In this document: one piece after another, positions 15,285 to 24,076 of the stretch
Position numbering within the stretch: the first letter of the stretch is position 1
Layout of the letters: each line of letters starts with the position of its first letter
Assembly (NCBI GenBank): GCA_047639615.1
Contig: JBLIOL010000021.1
Span: 1-29,303 of the forward strand
From: CAYWNK01 sp047639615
GTDB taxonomy: Bacteria; Planctomycetota; UBA1135; GCA-002686595
Length of the DNA stretch: 29,303 nt
Reading direction: 5' to 3'
Position numbers and translations under genes: made by a program
The notes under the pieces: generated by a model
Database searches by the model: none
The model's input: only the letters and a program-made list of their open reading frames with translations
Told to the model about the DNA's origin: nothing

Positions 15285-16705
15285 TACTCCACCAACCCCG
15301 CGCTGAATCCACCGCCCAAAGCCACTAGCAGGTTCACCCTGGAATCCAACTGGGCGCGCCTCAAAGCCAGCCGTTCGCGCTCGACCTGCAGCCGGTCGCG
15401 ACGGGCATTCAGCAGGTTGGAGATGTCGACCACACCTTGCTCATACTGCAGCTTGGCGAGCTGCTCCGCCGCGCCCGAAGCCTCAAGGGCCAGCAGCCAG
15501 TGAACGCCACGTTGTGCTAACAGGGCCTCGGAGTCCAAAGCGCCCTCAACCTCTGCGCAAGCGCGCAAGACGCTCTGAGCAAAGCTTGCACGGGCGGCCA
15601 GCAGGTCCGCATCCAGGGCCTCGATGGCAGCCTCACGGCGCCCCCCATCGTAAAGCGGTGCGCTCAAGGCGGCCGCCAAGCGCCAGACGCTGAAGTCGCC
15701 GTCCAAGAGGTCCTCCAAGGCGCTCGAGGTGCGGCCTGTACTCCCGGTTAGTACTAGTTTCGGATACAGGTCGGCGCGCGCGCTGTCACCACGCGCAGCC
15801 ATGGATCGCATGTCAAACTGTGCTGCCACCAGATCAGGTCGGCGAGCCAGTAGCTCAGCGGGTAACCCAACGGGCGCGGCCGCAGGCAGCGCCGGCAGAG
15901 CTTGCAATCCTTGGAGTTCACCTTCGGGATAGCGGCCGAGCAAGACCTCCAACGCGCGCACGCTGCTGAGCTCCAACAGTTCGGCCTGGCTCACGCCCGC
16001 GGCCGCACGAGCGCGCAGACCCTCGACTACCCGCAGGTCGTAATCTTGCGCCAATCCAACCACGACCCGCGCAGAGACATAGGCCTCTGTCTCGCGGTAG
16101 CTCTGCTCGATGTCCTGCGCGAGCTTGTGCTGCAAACGTGCCTCGCTCAATGCGAACCACAGGCGCGCCGTCTGGGCAGCGATCGAGAGCCGCGCCCCCG
16201 CGAGCTGCGCGCGGCTAGTCTCGACACTGGCCAGGGCTGCTCGTTCCGCGTCCGCAAGGCGTCCCCAAAGGTCTGCCTCCCAGCTGATGTTGAAGTCACC
16301 CTGGAAACTTGTGGAGGTGCTCTGCAGCACATCCCCCGCGCCGGGAATCGGTAGTCCCACGTAGACGGAACGGTTGCGCGAAGCAGCAACGGCCGCATCC
16401 GCACTCGGCCCCCGCAAGGCACCAGCCTGACGCGCCTGGGCCACGGCCCCGGCCATCCGGGCGCTGGCCGCGCGAAGGTCCTGGTTGTGCTCCAAGGCCT
16501 CGCGCACAAGCGCATCCAACTGCGGGTCACCGAAGCTCTCCCACCAGGTGTCGAGTACAGCGACCCCGGCGCGCTCCTGAGCCCCCTCAGCCACGAAAGC
16601 CTCCCGCAATTGCGGTGCCTGCCAAGCCTCAGGCTGCTCGGGAGCCTGGACACAGGCGCAAGCCAATAAGAGCTGAGCGATTAGGAGAGGATGACGGAGG
16701 ACCAT
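15284..16705 (-). CDS. NodT/TolC-type outer-membrane efflux lipoprotein
   Basis: The 473-residue product begins with a lipoprotein signal (LLLACAC). It then shows the two-fold repeat of the outer-membrane efflux family: long helices, DTWWESFGDPQLDALV near the N-terminus, FNISWEADLWGRL, AELLARRPDLVAAQ between the halves, and YEQGVVDISNLLNARR in the second half. These phrases are diagnostic of NodT-like RND-system channels. It should trimerise into an outer-membrane and periplasmic tunnel. I took the ATG at 16705 because it starts the lipoprotein signal; an upstream in-frame ATG at 16765 adds 20 residues without value. No periplasmic adaptor or RND pump gene is adjacent; instead an EamA transporter is coupled to it. 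Confidence 0.9.
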   Translation of the reverse strand: MVLRHPLLIAQLLLACACVQAPEQPEAWQAPQLREAFVAEGAQERAGVAVLDTWWESFGDPQLDALVREALEHNQDLRAASARMAGAVAQARQAGALRGPSADAAVAASRNRSVYVGLPIPGAGDVLQSTSTSFQGDFNISWEADLWGRLADAERAALASVETSRAQLAGARLSIAAQTARLWFALSEARLQHKLAQDIEQSYRETEAYVSARVVVGLAQDYDLRVVEGLRARAAAGVSQAELLELSSVRALEVLLGRYPEGELQGLQALPALPAAAPVGLPAELLARRPDLVAAQFDMRSMAARGDSARADLYPKLVLTGSTGRTSSALEDLLDGDFSVWRLAAALSAPLYDGGRREAAIEALDADLLAARASFAQSVLRACAEVEGALDSEALLAQRGVHWLLALEASGAAEQLAKLQYEQGVVDISNLLNARRDRLQVERERLALRRAQLDSRVNLLVALGGGFSAGLVE

Positions 16706-16807
16706 GGCGGGCAAGGATAGGGCCGAGGGACCGGGCAGCTTCGGGCCCTGACACGTGTTTGACAAGAGCCAGTCCGAGTCCGACCGCTTGGGTCGCTAAG
16801 GTCTGGC

Positions 16808-18214
16808 ATGCTTTCCGCCTTCGCCCTGCTCAGCTTGGCCCTTCTCCCCACCCAGGACGCGGCCAGCGTGTCCCCCGCGGCTCCCCTCACTCTGTCCCAA
16901 CGCGTGGACTCAGAGCGTGCTGCCGCCTGGGTACGCAGCCTCGTGGAGTGCGGCCCGCGTATGGGCGGCACGCCCTCGGGCGCCCTGGCTGCGGAGTTCC
17001 TCGAGAAGACCTTCAAGAACATGGGCCTCGCGACCCAAGTGATCGAAGGCCCGGAGAAGCGCGTCTACTGGGAAGAGCCCTGGACCATGGTCGCGCACCT
17101 GGGGGCTACGGACTCACTAGCGGCCGAGGAGCTGACCCTGCATCAGGCCTGGCCCTACGGCTTCGCCCCTAGCGCCGCCGGTACCTGGCCCCTGAGTCTC
17201 GAGACAAAAGCCGGCACCGTGTTGCTCTCCGAAGGCGTCCACCGACCCAAGCGCAAAGGACCGAAACTCGGCGCAGCCCTGGTCGACGGCCACTGCACCA
17301 AGCTCGGTGGATGGCCCAAGCTAGTGCCAATGCGCGGCACATCTCAGAACGCCTATCCGGTGATCGGCATCGGCTCCAAGAACGGCGCTCAACTGCGCAG
17401 CTGGCTCGCCGCAGGCCGCTCCGTGGAAATCGAGTTGGAACTGACCACAACCGTCACCCGCGCGCGCCCGCTAACCGTAGAAGCGAGCATCCCAGCCGCC
17501 CCCGGTTCGCCCCCCGGCGTTTTCATACTGTGCGCCCATGGTGACTCAGACGCCGGCGGCCCGGGCGCCAACGACAACGCAAGCGGCGTAGCCGTTGTGC
17601 TCTCGATCGCCGCCGCCTGGCAAGCCGCCATCAAGGACGGCTCCCTACCAGCCCCCCCGCGCGAAGTGCGTTTCGTTATCTGGGGCTCCGAGATCCACTC
17701 AACCAGGCACTACTTGGACGAGCATCTGAAGGACGTGCCCTGCGTGGGCGTGATCAACTACGACCAGGCGGGCTACGGCAGCGGTGCCGAGCAACTCAAC
17801 ATCGAGCCCGATGACCTGCCCGCCAACATCGGCCTAGTGCGGAGCCTCTACGACCTCTGCAGCGAGCGCGATGGCACTGATGGCTTCCCGAAGCGATGGG
17901 CCACCAACAAGAGCCTGGGCGGAACGGATAGTTATGTCTTCTCCAGCTCCAAGCTCTTTCGCAATGGCGGCATCCCGGCCGTGACCGTCTTTACGAGCGC
18001 CTGGGACAAACCCGAGGATCACCCGCGCAGCGAGGGCATGCCCGGCGAGTCCTGGCGGTCACGCGATCAGGTCGGCGTGGACTTCGACCACTACTACCAC
18101 TCCGCCGGTGATCGTCCGGAGCTGACCACGGACCTCGAAGCACACAACTTGGGCTGGTGCGCGCGGGTCGGTTTCCTTGGCGCGCTAGGCTGGCTGGACG
18201 CTCTCGAAAACTAG
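16808..18214 (+). CDS. Secreted M28-family-like zinc peptidase, catalytic base apparently replaced
   Basis: The 468-residue protein starts at an ATG preceded by AAGG (six-base spacing) and has a signal peptide (residues 1-20). The C-terminal half matches M28 aminopeptidases/carboxypeptidases. Zinc-site residues can be read as CAHGDS (H244), GANDNASG (D256, bridging), the Glu of WGSE (E295), INYDQAGYG (D319) and YYHSAGD (H431). The central part (about 100-230) resembles a PA-type insert. In active family members the position before E295 is a second Glu acting as general base; here it is Ser294. The enzyme may be inactive, use another residue, or my register may be off by one. Predicted site is the periplasm or outside. 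It converges on the zinc-ribbon gene with overlapping stops. Confidence 0.85.
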   Translation: MLSAFALLSLALLPTQDAASVSPAAPLTLSQRVDSERAAAWVRSLVECGPRMGGTPSGALAAEFLEKTFKNMGLATQVIEGPEKRVYWEEPWTMVAHLGATDSLAAEELTLHQAWPYGFAPSAAGTWPLSLETKAGTVLLSEGVHRPKRKGPKLGAALVDGHCTKLGGWPKLVPMRGTSQNAYPVIGIGSKNGAQLRSWLAAGRSVEIELELTTTVTRARPLTVEASIPAAPGSPPGVFILCAHGDSDAGGPGANDNASGVAVVLSIAAAWQAAIKDGSLPAPPREVRFVIWGSEIHSTRHYLDEHLKDVPCVGVINYDQAGYGSGAEQLNIEPDDLPANIGLVRSLYDLCSERDGTDGFPKRWATNKSLGGTDSYVFSSSKLFRNGGIPAVTVFTSAWDKPEDHPRSEGMPGESWRSRDQVGVDFDHYYHSAGDRPELTTDLEAHNLGWCARVGFLGALGWLDALEN

Positions 18215-19350
18215 CCCCGAGCGCCCACCGCCACCGCCGCTGCCACACCCACGGCTGTGAGCACCGCGAAGAAGATCTTCACCCAGGAGTAAGGCGCTTC
18301 GCCAGCCACCTGGCCGGTTTGACCGTTGACCAGCACCGCATAGTTTTTGCCGCGGAAGCTGTAAACGAGGCTCCAAACGGGTAGCAGCACCAGCTTCCAG
18401 CGCACGCCTTGGATCTGGTTCTGCACGCGTAGGCCGCGCTGCGTGTCACCAGGCACATCGCCCGAGCAGCGCTGGTACTGCGTACTCACTACTCGCTCAT
18501 GGGCTTGATCCCAGCCCTGGAGCAGATCGATCTGATACTCCTCCGCTGCCCAGCCGGCCAGATACTCAGCTTGGTACGGCACCAGCTCACGCGTGTCGAA
18601 GGCGCCCAAGCGCGAGGCGACCTTAGGCGCGAGACCCTTGGACGCGAGCACCTGAATGTCGTCGTAGGAATCCTGGCGGCGGCCCCGCGCCGGGACCCAG
18701 CGAGTCCTGCGCACGCGCCGAGTGCGGGTCTGGCTCTTGCCATTCACGTGCACAGTGTAGGTCTGCGTGACGTAGTAGTAGTGCCCAGCTTCCGCGCTCC
18801 AGCGCGAATCAACGTGACAGTCGTACGTCCAAGCGGGCACATACAGGCCAACCCCGGAATCCAGGTTCGCCCGGCGCAGAGCATTAGGCCGGAACCACAG
18901 CTTGCGCAGCCAAGTCCTGAAACGCTCCGCGGCCTCGTCACGGGCCAAGTCCAGGGGAATCAGCGACTCGGGCGAGAGTGGGTTGCGATTCTCCGCAAGG
19001 GCTAGCAAGCTGGCCGAGCCGCAGAAGGCGCAGGCCTCCGAGGTTGCGCTGCCGCCGAGGGAAACACGCGCTCCGCAGGTGCCGCATTCCAAGGTGCGCG
19101 TCTCCAGGCCCAAACCCCGGGCGGCGTCGCCCGCAGCCGCCATGGGGCGCTCCTCGATGGTGCCCTCACGCAACTCCACCGGGCAGACATTGCCGCAGTG
19201 GGAACATAAAAGAGCATCCTTGGCAGGGTCCCAGACCAGGGCCGCTCCGCATACATCGCAGGACAGATCCACGTCCGCCTGGCTGTCGACGGAGGCCAGA
19301 AAGTCCTCGGTGGGCACGGAATCAGGGTCTTGAGACTGGGGTGTATCCAT
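18211..19350 (-). CDS. TFIIB-type zinc-ribbon membrane protein, YdjG-like
   Basis: The 379-residue protein carries two zinc ribbons near the N-terminus: CxxC pairs at 31/34 with 49/52 and at 89/92 with 107/110. A long middle region follows, rich in Tyr and Arg, with WTYDCHVDSRW, YYYVTQTYTV and a basic stretch RTRRVRRTRW. It ends in LVNGQTGQVAGEAPYSWVK followed by a C-terminal hydrophobic helix (about 353-375). This matches the YdjG-type proteins that in Bacillus sit beside an SPFH protein (YdjI) and PspA in a membrane-stress module. It should be an inner-membrane protein with its ribbons in the cytoplasm. The divergent neighbour encodes the YdjI-like partner, supporting the call. Start: ATG at 19350. 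Confidence 0.8.
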   Translation of the reverse strand: MDTPQSQDPDSVPTEDFLASVDSQADVDLSCDVCGAALVWDPAKDALLCSHCGNVCPVELREGTIEERPMAAAGDAARGLGLETRTLECGTCGARVSLGGSATSEACAFCGSASLLALAENRNPLSPESLIPLDLARDEAAERFRTWLRKLWFRPNALRRANLDSGVGLYVPAWTYDCHVDSRWSAEAGHYYYVTQTYTVHVNGKSQTRTRRVRRTRWVPARGRRQDSYDDIQVLASKGLAPKVASRLGAFDTRELVPYQAEYLAGWAAEEYQIDLLQGWDQAHERVVSTQYQRCSGDVPGDTQRGLRVQNQIQGVRWKLVLLPVWSLVYSFRGKNYAVLVNGQTGQVAGEAPYSWVKIFFAVLTAVGVAAAVAVGARG

Positions 19351-19406
19351 GGGTTGCTCGCGGTTGCATAGAATACTGGAGTGGGCCCTGCGTGTAGAGT
19401 CCTTCC

Positions 19407-19418
19407 GCGCAGCTGCGC
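19407..19418. promoter_or_regulatory. Perfect 12-bp palindrome in a divergent promoter region
   Basis: GCGCAGCTGCGC is self-complementary and lies 37 bases ahead of the SPFH gene, inside the 105-base gap between two divergent and functionally linked genes. It could be an operator, but a GC-rich 12-mer palindrome can arise by chance and no matching -10/-35 pair was found. Confidence 0.25.
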
Positions 19419-19455
19419 ATAGCTACCCCCCAACTCGAGACGACGGAGATATGAC

Positions 19456-20568
19456 ATGGGCGTGATGGATTGGTTCAAGCGCAACACCCAGGAGATGGTG
19501 GTTGCTCGTCCGGATGGCACCAAAGCTCAGATCGTCTGGAAGCACACGGACAACACCATCCCCATGCTCAGCCAGCTCACGGTTGATGCGGATGAGAAGG
19601 CGGTCTTTTTCCGGGACGGTAAGTGCCAGAAGACGTTCAACGCCGGGCGCTACACGCTCGACAGCTCGAACTTCCCCTTCCTCTCCAACCTGGTGGACTC
19701 CTTCACCGGCGGGAACATGTTCCAGGCGGAGGTCTTCTTCGTCAACACGCGCGAGCACGTCGGAATCAAGTTCGGTGGCCGCATCGGCCACGTGGAAGAC
19801 CCCAAGAGTGGCGTGCCCGTGGAGACCATGGTGCACGGCGAATTCAGCTTCCGGGTGACAGATCCCGAGGCATTGATCGTCGGCTTGATCGGCATGGGGC
19901 GCGCCGAGTCCTTCATGCTGAAGACTTGGCTCAAGGAGCAGGTGCTCAAGGTCATGCGTGACCGTATTGCAGAGCTGCTGGTCAAGGAGAAGTGGCCACT
20001 GCTGGACGTTACCTCCGGCGCGTACACGGAAGAGATCGAAGCGGATGCCATCGAAGGCCTGCGCACTCACGTGGAGTCCTACGGGGTCGAGATCGTGCGC
20101 TTCGGCAACTTCGTGATCGGCATGGATGACGAGGATGCAGATAACCTAAAGACGCTCTACCGCGACGCGGCCTATCTGAAGACCGTGGGTGGCGTGGGCA
20201 ACTTCCAGAAGTTCGCGGCCGGCAAGGCCATGCTCGGTGCTGGTGAAGGCATGGCCAAGGGCGGCGGCGAAGGCGGCGGCGGTGGCAACGGTCTGCTGGG
20301 CGGCGCTGGCCTCGGCGTTGGCTTCGGAATGGCACAGATGCTGGTGCGCGACAACCAAGGCGGCGAGACACTAGCTCCCGCCACAGTGGGCGTCATGTGC
20401 GGCGAGTGCAACACCAGCGTGCCCCCCGGCAAGTTCTGCAACTCTTGCGGCAAGACGCTCAAGACCGCTGCGGCAGGTGCCGGCGCTTTTTGCACCAAGT
20501 GCGGCGAGGCTAATGGCCCCGACGCTAAGTTCTGCGGTTCCTGTGGAACCGCCCAAGGCGAAGCCTAG
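19456..20568 (+). CDS. SPFH/virion-core-type protein with C-terminal double zinc ribbon, YdjI-like
   Basis: The 370-residue protein begins MGVMDWFKRN after a good ribosome site (GGAG, seven-base spacing). Residues 20-250 form an SPFH/Band-7-like domain (FFRDGKCQKTFNAGRYTLDS, EVFFVNTREHVGIKFG, YGVEIVRFGNFVI). A Gly-rich hinge of about 40 residues follows, then two rubredoxin-like zinc ribbons (CGEC with CNSC; CTKC with CGSC). This is the layout of YdjI-type proteins, which in Bacillus subtilis work with YdjG and YdjH to bring PspA to stressed membrane. There is no signal peptide; it probably associates with the inner leaflet. It is divergent from the YdjG-like gene. No PspA homologue lies in the window. 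Confidence 0.85.
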   Translation: MGVMDWFKRNTQEMVVARPDGTKAQIVWKHTDNTIPMLSQLTVDADEKAVFFRDGKCQKTFNAGRYTLDSSNFPFLSNLVDSFTGGNMFQAEVFFVNTREHVGIKFGGRIGHVEDPKSGVPVETMVHGEFSFRVTDPEALIVGLIGMGRAESFMLKTWLKEQVLKVMRDRIAELLVKEKWPLLDVTSGAYTEEIEADAIEGLRTHVESYGVEIVRFGNFVIGMDDEDADNLKTLYRDAAYLKTVGGVGNFQKFAAGKAMLGAGEGMAKGGGEGGGGGNGLLGGAGLGVGFGMAQMLVRDNQGGETLAPATVGVMCGECNTSVPPGKFCNSCGKTLKTAAAGAGAFCTKCGEANGPDAKFCGSCGTAQGEA

Positions 20569-20571
20569 CTC

Positions 20572-21420
20572 TCAAGCGTAGGGATTCGGCGCAGGCCAGC
20601 CCAAGTAGAGGGCCAGGCCCAGCAGTATCCCAATGAGTACGGTTCGTAGGGCGGCGGCAAGTTTGCCGCCGCCCGGAATACCGACGGCAGCTAGGGCCGA
20701 CAGCATCAGCACAGCCGGCAGGTCCTCGAGGGATGCGTAGAAACGCGCTTGGAAGACCATAGCGACCGGCACCCACGCTAAGTGAGCAGCGACACCGCGT
20801 AGCACGGGTAGGTCCTTACGCCAGAACCCGAGCACCATCAAACCGCCGGCTAAGGAACAGAATCCGGCCAGGGTAAGACTCGCTCCGGAGGAACCAGCGT
20901 CGAACATCAGCTTGCAGCCCGCGCCGAGAATCAAGAGCAGCTGAAAGGGTGCTTCCGGCCCGCGCCCAGCACGTTGAGCGCGGCGCTCTAGGCCGAGGTA
21001 GATCAGGGTCGCTGCCAACGAGAGGCACGGCAGCCAAATCCAGAGCGGCGAATCCTCGGCCCACTGGTTAGCCCGATAAGGCCCGAAGGCAATCCAAAAG
21101 GAGACCGCGGCAAGCCCAAAGTAGACCAGCCCGCCCAGCGTCAAGCGTCGCCCACCGAGGACCGCCAGCGGCAACAGGGGGATGCCGGTCCAATAAAGGG
21201 CCGACCAGCTCTCCGGAGGCCAAGGCGGGAGCTTGCCCTGCTGGTTGATGGTGTAAGCGGAGAGCGTAAGCACGGCCGCCCCGATGGCCACGGCCCAGGG
21301 TCCACCAACTGGTCCATCCTGCTCGGTCGCCTCGCCAGCAACACGACCGGACCAGGGACGCCACCCCAGCGCGATGACCAGGGTGGCGACGAAGAAGCCT
21401 GCAAAAACCGGGGCTAGCAT
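20572..21420 (-). CDS. Polytopic membrane protein of unknown function
   Basis: I do not recognise a family. The 282-residue product is almost wholly hydrophobic, with about eight or nine predicted helices separated by short Trp/Pro/Arg loops (GWRPWSGR, LPPWPPESW, FWRKDLPVLRG). There are no obvious catalytic or metal motifs. The ATG at 21420 lies 11 bases after the YceI stop on the same strand, so the two are probably one operon; the ribosome site is weak (AGG, three-base spacing). It converges on the SPFH gene with only three bases between the stops. YceI proteins are often paired with cytochrome b561-like membrane proteins, but I see no conserved heme histidines here. Confidence 0.6.
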   Translation of the reverse strand: MLAPVFAGFFVATLVIALGWRPWSGRVAGEATEQDGPVGGPWAVAIGAAVLTLSAYTINQQGKLPPWPPESWSALYWTGIPLLPLAVLGGRRLTLGGLVYFGLAAVSFWIAFGPYRANQWAEDSPLWIWLPCLSLAATLIYLGLERRAQRAGRGPEAPFQLLLILGAGCKLMFDAGSSGASLTLAGFCSLAGGLMVLGFWRKDLPVLRGVAAHLAWVPVAMVFQARFYASLEDLPAVLMLSALAAVGIPGGGKLAAALRTVLIGILLGLALYLGWPAPNPYA

Positions 21421-21431
21421 GGACCTGCGGG

Positions 21432-22031
21432 TTAGTGCTCGACGCCTTCGATAGACAGGGTCAGGTGCACCTCGTTGGAGAGCACCTCATTGGGATAGGT
21501 CTCCACGCCGAAGTCGCGGCGCAGCAAGGTCACCTTGCCGAGGAAGCCAGCACGCTGGCCCATCTTTGTCTCAGCTTCGCCGATCTTGATCATCTCTAGC
21601 ACCACCGGTTTGGTCACGCCATGGAAGCTCAGGTCTCCGTGGACCTTGTAGTCGTCGCCGTCGCGCTCCACCTTGCCGGACTGGAACTTGATGCTGGGGA
21701 ACTCCTTCACGCTCAGGAAGTCGGTGCCTTTGATGTGCGTGTCGCGACCGCTGTCAAAAGTGTCGACGCTGGCGGCATCGATGTCGATAGACACCTGGCA
21801 CTTGGCCAGATCCTCATCGAGGCTGAAGTCACCGCTGAACTTGGCGAAGCGGCCGAAGCTCCAAGACACATCCATGTGCTTGATGCGGAAGAGCACGCTG
21901 GAGTGCTTAGCGTCGATGCTGTAGCGACCGGCGGCGGCCGGGCTGGGCGCGGCGACGGCAGCGGAGGGAGCCAGCCACACGCCGCAGGCTGCGGCCATCA
22001 GAGTGGCGGGGATCAGGAGAGAGAAACGCAT
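21432..22031 (-). CDS. YceI-family periplasmic lipocalin-like protein
   Basis: The 199-residue protein has a signal peptide (MRFSLLIPATLMAAACGVWLA, cleavage probably after AVAA near residue 28). It then shows the full YceI pattern: GRYSIDAKHSSVLFRIKHMDVSWSFGRF, then FDSGRDTHIKGTDFLSVKEFPSI and GDLSFHGVTKPV. The family folds as a lipocalin-like barrel that binds isoprenoid or other lipophilic molecules in the periplasm. AAGGA six bases before the ATG at 22031 supports the start. It probably leads an operon with the membrane protein at 20572-21420. Confidence 0.92.
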   Translation of the reverse strand: MRFSLLIPATLMAAACGVWLAPSAAVAAPSPAAAGRYSIDAKHSSVLFRIKHMDVSWSFGRFAKFSGDFSLDEDLAKCQVSIDIDAASVDTFDSGRDTHIKGTDFLSVKEFPSIKFQSGKVERDGDDYKVHGDLSFHGVTKPVVLEMIKIGEAETKMGQRAGFLGKVTLLRRDFGVETYPNEVLSNEVHLTLSIEGVEH

Positions 22032-22199
22032 GGGAAGTCCTTACTACGGGAATGAGGAAGAGTGAGAAGCCGCGGTAGTAGGCCAAGTGTCCCACTAGGC
22101 TGAACCCCCTGCTTGGTAAATTCCGCCTCGGGGATTGGCCGTGACCCGTAAGAGCTAGATCGGTACCTTGCTGCCTGCCCCCAACCGGCCAATTACATC

Positions 22200-24017
22200 T
22201 TGAGTCCTGAGACAATCCTCCAGCACCTCGTGCTGATCGCCGTCGTGGGCGTCGCAGCCCAATGGCTGGCCTGGCGCCTGCACCTTCCGTCCATCCTGCT
22301 GCTCCTGGCGGGCGGCATCTTGGTGGGCCCAGTGCTCGGGCTGCTGCAGCCGGAGGTGCTCTTCGGCCCCATGCTGCATCCGCTCATATCCCTCGCGGTA
22401 GCGGTGATCCTCTTCGAGGGCGGACTGACCCTCGAGCTCAAGGAGCTGCGTCAAATCGGTCGCGCGCTCTTCCGCCTAGCGACCGTAGGCGTGGCCTGCA
22501 CCTGGCTATTGGCCACCCTCGGTGCCCACGGACTGGCGGGCCTATCCTGGCCCCTTGCAATCCTCTTCGGGGCGATCATGACGGTCACGGGCCCGACCGT
22601 GATCCAGCCCCTGCTCTGGCACGTGCGACCCAAGGGCAACATCGGACCCGTAGCCAAGTGGGAAGGCATCCTCGCGGACGTGATCGGCGCGTCCCTCGCC
22701 GTGCTCGTCTTCCATGCACAGGTGGACGGCCGGACCTTCGAGGACGGCGCCGCCTCGCACACCATGCTAGGTCTGCTCAAGACCCTCGGCACCGGCGTGT
22801 TGATGGGACTCCTCGGAGCTGTCGTCCTGGGCGTCCCCCTGCGGCGCAGGTCGCTGCCGGATGCCCTCCAGGCGCCCTACGTACTAGCGGCCGTGCTCGC
22901 CACCTTCGCCGCTTCCCACCATCTATCCCACGAGTCGGGCCTGCTGGCGGTCACGCTCATGGGCTTCGTTCTGGCCAACATGCGCGGCACGCAGATTGGT
23001 CACATCGTGGAGTTCAAGGAGAACCTGCGCACCCTGTTGCTCTCGAGTCTCTTCGTAGTGCTCGCCGCAGGACTGCAACTGGAAGAACTGCGCACCATGA
23101 GTTTGGGCTCCTTCGGCTTCGTGGCCTTCCTGATCTTGATCGTGCGACCGGCGGCCGTTCTACTCTCGACACTTGGAACGGAACTCTCCAAGAAAGAGGT
23201 CGTGTTCCTGGCCTGGTTCGCGCCCCGCGGCGTGGTGTGTGCAGCCGTGGCTTCGCTCTTCGGCGCCCTGCTGGCCGACCCGGCCTACACCAACGGCAAT
23301 CCGATACCGGAAGCGGCCAGCATGTCGACCTTGGCCTTCCTAGTGATCATCTGCACGGTCACGGTCTACGGCCTGACCGCCAAACCCTTAGCGCGCTATC
23401 TGGGCTTGGCGGAGGCCGATCCCCAGGGCTGCCTGCTGGTGGGCGCCGGCCCCTTCGCGAGCCAGTTGGCCCACGTACTTAGCGGCGCCGACTACCACGT
23501 GGTACTCGTTGACACCAACCGCCAGTCCATTAGTACGGCCAAGCTCGCCGGCCTGACCGCCATCTGGGGCAGCGTCCTTTCGGAGGACGCCCACGACCGC
23601 GTTCCCCGCGAGGGACTCGGGCGCCTCTTGGCCCTGACGCCCAACGATGAGGTCAACAACCTCTGCAGCATGCACTTCCAGGAGAGCTTCGGTCGCGCCA
23701 GCGTCTACCAACTGCCGGCCGGCGGCGCCTCGCGCGACCACACCACCGAGGAGTTGCGCGGGCGCGAGCTCTTCCACCAATCCGCCAACTTCGAGGAACT
23801 GGCCGAGCGCGTCCATGAGGGCGCCAGGGTGCGGCTCACGACTCTCAGCGACACCTTCGACTTCCAGGCCTTCATGGAGCACCACGGAGACGATGTGGTG
23901 CCCCTGATGTGCATCAAGCCGGACCGTCACCTGATCGTCTTCACCAGCGAAACACCCCCTCAGGCCGCCCCTGGGGACCAGGTGGTGAGCCTGATCATGG
24001 ATTCAGAAGCTTCCTAA
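22200..24017 (+). CDS. CPA1-type cation/proton antiporter with cytosolic TrkA-N-like domain
   Basis: The 605-residue protein has about twelve membrane helices in the first 400 residues, with LILLFEGG-like VILFEGGLTLEL, TGPTVIQPLL (130-139), the acidic pair in WEGILAD (E155, D160) that marks the ion-binding site, and WFAPRGVV (R343). Residues 410-530 form a Rossmann-type nucleotide-binding domain (LLVGAGPFASQL), and a further soluble tail follows. This is the NhaP/YjbQ-like group in which the cytosolic domain gates Na+ or K+ for H+ exchange. The start is TTG at 22200; no good Shine-Dalgarno is visible. It is divergent from the YceI gene across 168 bases. Confidence 0.9.
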   Translation: MSPETILQHLVLIAVVGVAAQWLAWRLHLPSILLLLAGGILVGPVLGLLQPEVLFGPMLHPLISLAVAVILFEGGLTLELKELRQIGRALFRLATVGVACTWLLATLGAHGLAGLSWPLAILFGAIMTVTGPTVIQPLLWHVRPKGNIGPVAKWEGILADVIGASLAVLVFHAQVDGRTFEDGAASHTMLGLLKTLGTGVLMGLLGAVVLGVPLRRRSLPDALQAPYVLAAVLATFAASHHLSHESGLLAVTLMGFVLANMRGTQIGHIVEFKENLRTLLLSSLFVVLAAGLQLEELRTMSLGSFGFVAFLILIVRPAAVLLSTLGTELSKKEVVFLAWFAPRGVVCAAVASLFGALLADPAYTNGNPIPEAASMSTLAFLVIICTVTVYGLTAKPLARYLGLAEADPQGCLLVGAGPFASQLAHVLSGADYHVVLVDTNRQSISTAKLAGLTAIWGSVLSEDAHDRVPREGLGRLLALTPNDEVNNLCSMHFQESFGRASVYQLPAGGASRDHTTEELRGRELFHQSANFEELAERVHEGARVRLTTLSDTFDFQAFMEHHGDDVVPLMCIKPDRHLIVFTSETPPQAAPGDQVVSLIMDSEAS

Positions 24018-24076
24018 GATAATTCAGATTCCCCGAAGGGATCCCCCGCGCAAGGACACCTAGCCCCAGAGAACCC

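Noticed and set aside
16759..16764. Consensus -35 hexamer TTGACA ahead of the M28-like gene
   Set aside because: At 17-bp spacing the -10 position reads GACCGC, which is not promoter-like.
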